Origin: Linum tenue
Taxonomy: Eukaryota > Streptophyta > Magnoliopsida > Malpighiales > Linaceae
Direction of reading: 5' to 3'
DNA: 64,000 bases
Assembly (NCBI GenBank): GCA_946122785.1
Contig: CAMGYJ010000006.1
Location: forward strand, 41,126,066-41,190,065
Part shown: piece after piece, positions 57,264-64,000 of the stretch
Position numbering within the stretch: the first letter of the stretch is position 1
Layout: the number at the start of each line of letters is the position of its first letter
Position numbers and translations under genes: made by a program
Notes under the pieces: model-generated
Told to the model about the DNA's origin: nothing
Databases searched by the model: none
The model's input: the letters and a program-made list of their open reading frames with translations, nothing else

Positions 57264-58079
57264 TAGATCGGCACCGTCGAGCTAGTGACGTTAAACTAGC
57301 GCTTGTTGGGACGCAACCCAACGACAGTTTGTTTTCTTTTCCTTATTTTTCTCTTTTTGTGTGTGTGAAGAGTTCAAGTGTTAAATTTGGGTATCATCGT
57401 GCCAAGTCTCTGTGTTTGTGTGTTTTGGGATGTGGTGTGATCAAATTAGGGGCACGGTTAAGTGGATCGAGTAAAAAATATTTGGAAGTGCCCTGTTTTT
57501 CACTCAGTTCACGGTTTGTGCTTTCACGGTTTCCCCCTCAATCCTACTTGAGTCTCCAGGTTTGTTTTCAACCTTTTCCTTATCAATTTTTGGAGAATCG
57601 GATTAGGGTGTGAAATGAGGTGTTTTTGTGAATTGATGCTTTAATGTAGAAATTAGGGGCGAGGGATTAGCTAATTAATGTGAATGAATGATGTATGATG
57701 ATGCATGAGCTTAATCGAGCCTTGGTGGGCATGATTTAGGTACAAATTATGGTTAAATGTGAAAATTGCACATCAAGTGCAAAAATGTGAATGAATGTGA
57801 ATCCATGATTTTTTATTGATGGTTGGAAGCCATCGGGGGCATGGTTTGGGTTTGATTTTTTGTGTTGATAATTCGTGAACCACCTTGAACCATGCCTCGA
57901 TGAGTTTTCTTTGCATTTGAGCTTAATTGTCTAAAAATCGGTCTTGTGAAAAGCCTTCAAAGGCATAGAACCATAGTGGAAACCTAAGTGTGGGGGAATT
58001 ATTTTCTCCCCTTGAGCGTGTGATTGACAATTATTTCCATGTATGGTGCGTATTTTGAACGTTGCTGCAGGATGGTTGA
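57264..58079 (+). mobile_element. Athila 3' untranslated module, truncated
   Basis: The hairpin GTTGGGACGCAACCCAAC (57305-57322) comes 42 bases after the stop. A non-coding stretch and the purine tract CTAAGTGTGGGGGAA (57983-57997) follow. The 3' LTR that should come next is missing, and a minus-strand chromovirus LTR starts at 58080. Confidence 0.6.
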
Positions 58080-60185
58080 TGTAACACCCCCACCCTGTAC
58101 GTATTAACTAATCAATTTGTTCATACATTCGTAGCAAAAATAATGTCGGGTGTTACATTAATTCAAAAATTGCCTAAATTAAATTTCGACATGAATCACT
58201 CGCGTAATGGGCTAGCAGTTCTTGCAATCAGACCTGCAATATAACATATCTGATTCTTTGCATCCCTAGGTACACATATGTACTACAACCATATACACCA
58301 CCTTTTATAGTCGTAGCCACAGTTTCATACTGTGCATACTAAACTAGTAAATGTCATGATCATCATTACATATAAAACCACACACATATATGACTACTAA
58401 CAAACTACCACACTTGTGGATGCCACACGCTACATGAAAAGCTAGCATGTACATAACATGTTCTCAAACTAGTTTTACAAAACAGTGTGGATCACTGGCC
58501 AAACTTCCATGTAGTCGTCCAAGCGCTGCTGCTGCTGATGATGATATGCTTACACATGGCATAAGCAGAGGAAAATAATAGAAGAGGGTCAGCTCATAGA
58601 TCAGTGAGACAATCATTGCATCGTGAGTTCATAACAACGCATGCCCTACCATACATCTAGCAGTCAAGCCAAAACACTAGGATCAGACCACAACCATTCT
58701 CATATCCAAATGGGAAAAAGACTCAACAACCTTGACTTATTCGTATGCGTCTTATCAAGTTTTAATCATAGGCGCCTGGCTAGTCTCATGCTAATTACTC
58801 TCCCGGGAAAACAGACAAAACATCTCGTGGATGTGGTCATATCGGACCCACCACTGCCCGTGTATTCATATCGGACCTGAAACCACTCTAGGTGTGGTCA
58901 TATCGAACTTAACACCACTCTGGGTGTGGTCATATCTCATGATAATCAATGGTCAACACCACATCAGGGGTGTGACATAACATATCATAACGGAGTAATA
59001 GCATGGGGAGCCCTAATTACTATGTAATTGACCATGAGACCAAAATACTCTTACTTTGTATCCTTATACATGATTCATATCTCATCTTGATTAATCATAA
59101 TTCATTACTTGGACTTGTTCTTGACCTGGCCACAATTGGCTCAACATAGGTAAACCAGGAGTTGTATAATTGCACTTCCTCGGGATAAACCCTCGTGCAA
59201 GTCATCCTCCATAAACATCATAATATAACCCTGAGAAGTTTATTCTCTCACTTTTGAATCAAAATTTAATAATGAAAATCATACCCAATCACCTTCTCAA
59301 ACAATCATAAGACATATCAACAGTCAAGCTAACAAATTGCAATATATACCCAATCATCAGCATAAACAAGGTCCATAAGGATTAGGGCAAGACAATAAAA
59401 TCATATAGCACTCAAGGGTTCATCATATAGCACAAAAGTCCATACACCCCTAATCATGCCATTCTAATTCACCTAGGTCAATTCTAACCATCAATATAAT
59501 TATCGTGATACGACAAACCGAGTATGCCGTGCTAATCCCTCACCAGCTCTGATCGTTCAAACACCGGTTTCTGCCTCCCGTACTAAAATCTTAATTTTAC
59601 TAACCAACACATGACCAAAATCCGAGCCGTCCTAATATTCCCTGCAGTGTCCCCATCAAAGTTAATACTAGGCTACAGGTCAAATTATCGGTAAAAACAC
59701 ATCAAACGCTAGTCGGAGCTAAAATAAGCTATTTCGACTCCGACCTAAATAATTGGCGAAATTCATGGATTAAAATCATAGGATTAATTACCTCGCTGCA
59801 GAAAGCTCGTATTTGAAATCTGGGCACAATCTAGCTTCCGGATACTTAAAACCCTAATTCCTATGATGGTAAACGTAGAAAATTCTTGCCCCTCAAAACC
59901 CACTACAAGCACCGGAATTGATGGACAATATTATGTGGAAGGGTTGCGTACCATTTCCCTCGTATTTTTGGACAACACAACTTCAAGAATTAAGCTCTCA
60001 AACGTTTTCCCTCGACCTCCCCTGCTTCTGCGCTCTGTTATTCTGTTTCTCTCGGTCCGTAATTGAGAAAGAATGGAAATGGGGGTTAAAGAATGAAAGA
60101 GATGCAGATGGCCGCCTTTGCTTTCTGCTTAATCCTCTCATTGTGACACATAAACATATATGTGTAATACTAATTCTAATATAAT

Positions 60186-60464
60186 GGGTCAGACTGGCGT
60201 ACGTCAGTCGTATACTATATGTCAGGTACTACAAGTGAGATATATATATCCAGACCATGAATTAAATCGAGTTTCTGGTATGATACTATACCCTAACCTC
60301 TAATGGATAAACCCTAGGCACCGATTTTCTAAACCCTAACCCAAAGTTTGATTTAATGAAAAACAAAAATTGACCGTTGAGATCGGCCGGAGCTCATCTA
60401 ACTACATCTAAAGGCTAGATCACCTGACGTATACTATACGCCTGACGTACACCAGTCATCACCC
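60186..60464. mobile_element. MITE C, copy 2 (inside the LTR)
   Basis: 279 bp, about 90% identical by eye to 12377-12651. Ends are GGGTCAGACTGGCGTACGTC on the left and, reversed, GGGTGATGACTGGTGTACGTC-like on the right. Flanks are TAATATAAT and TAATATATAAT, again TA-rich. The insertion postdates the LTR that carries it. Confidence 0.85.
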
Positions 60465-60473
60465 TAATATATA

Positions 60474-60504
60474 ATGATAATAATAATAATAATAATAATA
60501 ATAA
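60474..60504. repeat. (AAT)n microsatellite beside MITE C
   Basis: About ten AAT units lie directly beyond the right end of the MITE. Confidence 0.85.
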
Positions 60505-60659
60505 GAATTTATCCGATCGATCGATATTTCGATTTTCGACGAAATCATATCAAAATACTCAACTTAAATTGCACAAATTTCTAACAACCGAAATATGGAT
60601 TTAGTCGGAACGAGATGTTATAATTCTCCCCTCCTTAAAAAATTTCGTCCCAAAAATCT

Positions 60660-62246
60660 AACCTTGAGTCAATGCTACGCATCCACTCATTCCTCTCGTA
60701 ATATATACTACCACATATCTTGTTACTACCTAACTCATAGGTTAGAAGATCTGATGTAAATAAGTAAACACATAACACCTCAAGTTCCCAATTATATGTT
60801 TCGCTCCTATATTTGGTTATCACAAACATGAGCACATCAAGAAGTTAAAAACCATATCACAGTACACAAGGTTATCAACCTACAACATGTCTACCACAAC
60901 ATCATCAAGATTCATATCTCTATTAAAATCCCTACTTCAATTATTTGAAACATTATCTAGCGGAATGTTTTTTGTTAAAATCTCTACAATCTACTATTTA
61001 AAAGCAAGACTTGAAAAGTAAAAGGGTTGAAAACTCTTGGTGAGAAGCTTCACTCAGGTGTTGCTTCCCCCTAACTAACTACCATGAACCGTGGGAACGA
61101 ATGAATCGATGTGTGACAAGGCAATTGTGACCCGTCGGAGGTGAAACAATGGTTAGAAACCATCCTCTCAATTGCTATACCAAGGAAAGCATTATAAGCT
61201 ACAATTGTAGCCCTCTTGGCTCAAGCAATTGAGGGTTGACTTAATTATCTTCTCCCTTAAACCAAGGGTTGGACGACATAAACACATTTAACCTAGGTGT
61301 CTAATTCAAATTAGAGGTTTGCTCTACATTCACCTAGTTAGGAGGCATGGAATGCCTAAGAAAACCCATCTCAATTTGAGCCTCTTAAGGTAAGGGGTCT
61401 TCTCTCTAAGCTAGGTTAGAATAGCACAATAGATTGTCAAGCACACACAATGCACAATCACCATGAAAAATACCTCAATTCTTAAATTAAACACCACCAT
61501 CACAAATTCCTTCAATCCACACAATCAATTACAAGGTAAAAGTTAGGGTTCTACAACACCCAAGTGAAAAGGGAAACTACTCCATGCTAGACAAAGGAAG
61601 AACACAATGGAAGAAGAAAGAAACCATCATTGTGATGCCACCAACCCTCCTTATGCTTGTAGAGATCCTCTCTTGAAGAGGAACTCCCAAAATCTTCACT
61701 TGAAGCAAACCCTAGCCTCTTCTCCCTCTTGGTTTGTGCTTTCTCTCTCTAGGGTCAAGAAAAAGAAGGTTTCTCTCACTTTGGGCTCTCCCTTCTTCTT
61801 CCTTTCAGCTCTCAATTTATACACAGGTCGCGCCTAGTTCACGATCCCAGTTCACGACCGTGAACATCAGGCCGGTACCTTGAACACATATCAAAATGCG
61901 CAGCTTCACTTATGAAGTTCACGGTCCATGGCTCCAGTTCACTGTCTTACGACAGTAAACTGCCTCGGCTCAGTAACCTCTGAAACTCCTCTGGATGCTT
62001 TGCGGTTCATAGGTTGCGGTTCCAGTTCACGATCCTGGCGACCGTGAACTGCGGCTGGATCCTCCTCTTGGCCCGGTCTTTGCGCCTTTTCTTCCTACTT
62101 TTGACTCCGGGGTTGGTTTCACCTGTTAGACTTTGAAACACATTGAAACACAAGAAACCTAGCGTAAACCCACACTTTTAGGAGCTCAAATGCCACAAAC
62201 GCCAAGGAGAAACGGGGACAAAAAGTGTACATTTAGTCTCGAATCA
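60660..62246 (-). repeat. Athila-type 3' LTR, minus orientation
   Basis: On the minus strand it starts TGATTCGAGACTAAATGTAC at 62246, just after the purine tract AAGTGTGGGGGAG (62247-62260). It shares the TTTACGCTAGG block of other Athila LTRs and holds GTTCACGGTC/GACCGTGAAC palindromes at about 61840-62050. A GTATAAATTGAGAG TATA region lies near 61812-61825. The far end is not clear and may be cut by the chromovirus interior near 60655. The plus-strand open frame 61607-61837 is not taken as a gene. Confidence 0.65.
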
Positions 62247-63188
62247 CTCCCCCACACTTAGACGTTTGCTTTTCCCCAAGCAAACCATTTCACACCAGGT
62301 AATATCTCAACCTAACAAAATACTTGGGGACACATCAAAGGGCACAGAGTGGTGAATCTCAATGGCTATTGGCAATTAACACATGGACCGTTGCAAGCAA
62401 TGCCGACATCCACCACAAACGACATTCGAGGTCACGAAAAACGGGTAAACGAAAATTTCTAACTTTGTTCATGAATCAATGAAAGTCCCAACAAGATCAC
62501 TTATCAAAGAAAACTAACCATGCATAACATTCAAGTCCAAGGAATAAACGAATGGGCAACAAAGGTCCTCACCGGGGTATGATATGACATGCAAAACAAG
62601 AATGAATCACTCACTCTCTTTACCAGTGGGGTCGGGACCATTTGGTGCAAAGAATGTGCACAAGCATCAACACTCAGCCCTATCGTCTCAACACCACGGG
62701 GGCAACCTCTAAATGCTAGAGTTCACTGGACGGTTGTCATCACTAGCTTGTCCGGAGGTCTTAGACACGGGTTCATATGACTGGCAATTTTCTTGGACAT
62801 GAGGAAAAGGTTTTTCGGGTGGTGGCAAACACAACATGAGGTTCTACATCTTCACCCTAAACCCGAAGGTTCTATGGTTTCGACTAAGAACCTCCCTTAC
62901 AAACAATGGCCACTAGCATCATCCAAAAACCTAACTTCTCCCTTACAAACTATTACCCATCATGAACTACATTAAAGCACACATCCTCGGTCTATTCTTG
63001 CTATCACATTTCAAACATAGTAGTGAAGGAGTTCAACAACAATTTGGGTGTTTCAATGGCTTGAGTGCTAAGAAACCTCTCCTAGAGCATAAACTTTGAT
63101 TTTTGTGGCACTCTCTACTTTATTTACCCCGTTTTATTACCTATTTTTCGTTTCTTTTTCTTTCCACTTTCTTTTTCTTTCTTTTCCT
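62247..63188 (-). mobile_element. Athila 3' internal region, minus orientation
   Basis: This is the reverse of the 36000-36987 region of the large Athila element. For example, the GACATCCACCACAAACGACA stretch near 62408 has its inverse near 36810. Non-coding. It is interrupted at a T-run (63190-63197) by the LINE piece that follows. Confidence 0.65.
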
Positions 63189-63189
63189 C

Positions 63190-63790
63190 TTTTTTTTCCG
63201 ATGAATGGGTGGAATCTTATTCATCAAATACGATCAAGGACAAGTTAAAAATAGTCAAGTAGCAACAAATCAACCACTAGCCTACTGCAAAACAATAAAC
63301 TCAAAAAACTGATCTACTTGTAATTATTTAAAATACTACAGTAGGACTGCTCTTGTACCACAAGGACTGTGTAGTAGAAGACTCAGCAAAACTGAGGTCT
63401 CCCAGCTCTTTTGCTTCCATCACCCCTGCATCTTCTTGATAAGCTCTCCAAAAGATAAATGCTTGCCTCCATAGACTCGTCTACACCGTTCTCACCATAC
63501 CTCAGTCAACACCAGACACCAGAGGATTTTACCAACCAAACACTTACCGAATCTCTGAGTTGCTAAATTCACCGCCTGTTCCAAATTAAGAGAAACCGGG
63601 AACTGCCATGGCACAAGAAATACAATACTCCGTACATCCTGCACATAGTTACACAGAAAGAAAATGTGGTCCTTTGATTGTGGCTCTTGTCCATAGAGAG
63701 GACATGTAACTACTACTTCAAGGCTCCAACATTGTACCACATCTAGGGTAGTTATTCTCCCCAAGAGGATCAACCATGTATTTGTAAAGT
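63190..63790 (-). pseudogene. LINE 3' fragment: zf-RVT region
   Basis: On the minus strand: LLGRITTLDVVQCWSLEVVV, then CPLYGQEPQSKDHIFFLCNY, matching the C-x2-C...H-x4-C zinc-binding region after LINE reverse transcriptase with the second Cys changed to Tyr. The T-run at 63190-63197 on the plus strand would be the poly(A) tail of a minus-strand insertion into the Athila 3' region. It is cut on the right by the next LTR. Confidence 0.65.
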
Positions 63791-63802
63791 TCTTTGGGAT
63801 AC

Positions 63803-64000
63803 TGATTCGGGCCTAATTGCACACATTTTATCCCCGTTTCCCTTGGGCGTTTGTAGCAATTGTGCTCCTAAAAGGGTGGTTTTACGCTAGGTTTTGTGCG
63901 TTTCAGTGTGTTTCAGGATCTAAAAGGTAAAACTTGCCCCGGAGTTGGAAGTTGGAAGGAAAGGAGCAAAAACCGGGCAAAGAGGGTGATTCAGGCTAGG
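63803..64000 (+). repeat. Athila-type LTR start, runs off the window
   Basis: TGATTCGGGCCTAATTGCAC, then TTTTACGCTAGGTTTTGTGC. No purine tract precedes it, so it is the 5' LTR of an element inserted into the LINE piece; the rest lies beyond 64000. Confidence 0.65.

Larger units (their letters stand above)
58080..60622 (-). repeat. Chromovirus-type 3' LTR, minus orientation, with MITE inside
   Basis: On the minus strand it starts TATAACATCTCGTTCC (TG start mutated to TA) and ends CAGGGTGGGGGTGTTACA at 58080. Just upstream in that sense lies GGGACGAAATTTTTTAAGGA then GGGGAGAAT (60623-60651), the purine tract of the interior. Without the 279-bp MITE it is about 2.26 kb. Repeated (ca)GGTGTGGTCATATC units occur at 58830-58940. 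The open frame at 59863-60184 has no recognised domain. Confidence 0.65.

Noticed and set aside
59863..60184. Plus-strand open frames near 60 kb as genes
   Set aside because: They lie inside a chromovirus LTR, overlap each other and have no domain.
61607..61837. 76-codon frame with basic and Ser-rich residues
   Set aside because: It lies in the transcribed part of a minus-strand Athila LTR; the sense strand there is the other one.
1..64000. tRNA, rRNA, CRISPR, organelle-derived DNA
   Set aside because: None was recognised by reading. The tRNA-Asp and tRNA-Met matches are primer binding sites of 12-18 bp beside LTRs, not tRNA genes.

Overview
This is nuclear DNA from a flowering plant, probably a eudicot. 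Evidence: GT-AG introns with T-rich acceptors, two plant housekeeping genes whose exons can be joined in frame, and a dense, nested load of Ty3/gypsy retrotransposons (Athila/Tat-like and chromovirus-like), LINEs, Mutator-like elements and MITEs. I cannot name the species. No rRNA, tRNA or CRISPR sequence was recognised.

Layout. 1-2.4 kb: MITEs, a direct repeat and a candidate hairpin RNA locus. 2.4-8.5 kb: a Mutator-like element (MULE) with a decayed FAR1-type transposase on the minus strand and a divergent, still open Ulp1-like protease gene on the plus strand. 9.5-10.4 kb: a frameshifted plant-transposon-protein gene. 11.45-12.7 kb: unrelated MITEs stacked end to end, separated only by (TA)n. 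13.2-15.75 kb: an 11-exon MO25-like gene (minus). 16.2-20.1 kb: non-autonomous MULEs and a LINE relic. 20.8-23.7 kb: LTR fragments.

23.7-38.4 kb: an Athila-like element with both LTRs. It is interrupted by a 2.1 kb chromovirus-type solo LTR and by a 5.3 kb non-autonomous LTR element with a perfect 5-bp target duplication. 38.4-40.3 kb: an opposite-strand Athila gag-protease piece. 40.5-42.5 kb: a long-TIR fold-back element. 42.6-47.3 kb: chromovirus LTR and gag relics. 48.8-49.4 kb: a LINE RNase H relic. 49.8-51.7 kb: a 5-exon RhoGDI gene (minus). 52.8-64.0 kb: further chromovirus and Athila relics, including a gag-protease element with an internal tandem duplication, a chromovirus LTR carrying a second copy of one stacked MITE, and a last LINE and LTR.

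How it fits together. Only MO25 and RhoGDI look like working host genes; they act in separate kinase-scaffold and ROP-GTPase pathways and are simply islands between transposons. No reverse transcriptase or integrase catalytic core was recognised in any LTR element, so the elements here look non-autonomous or decayed and would need help in trans. Recurrent features of the Athila-type elements are palindromic GTTCACGGTC/GACCGTGAAC arrays upstream of the TATA box, a small hairpin after the coding region, and an internal purine-tract motif like the one at the 3' LTR. All exon joins and domain calls come from reading the sequence, without database searches.
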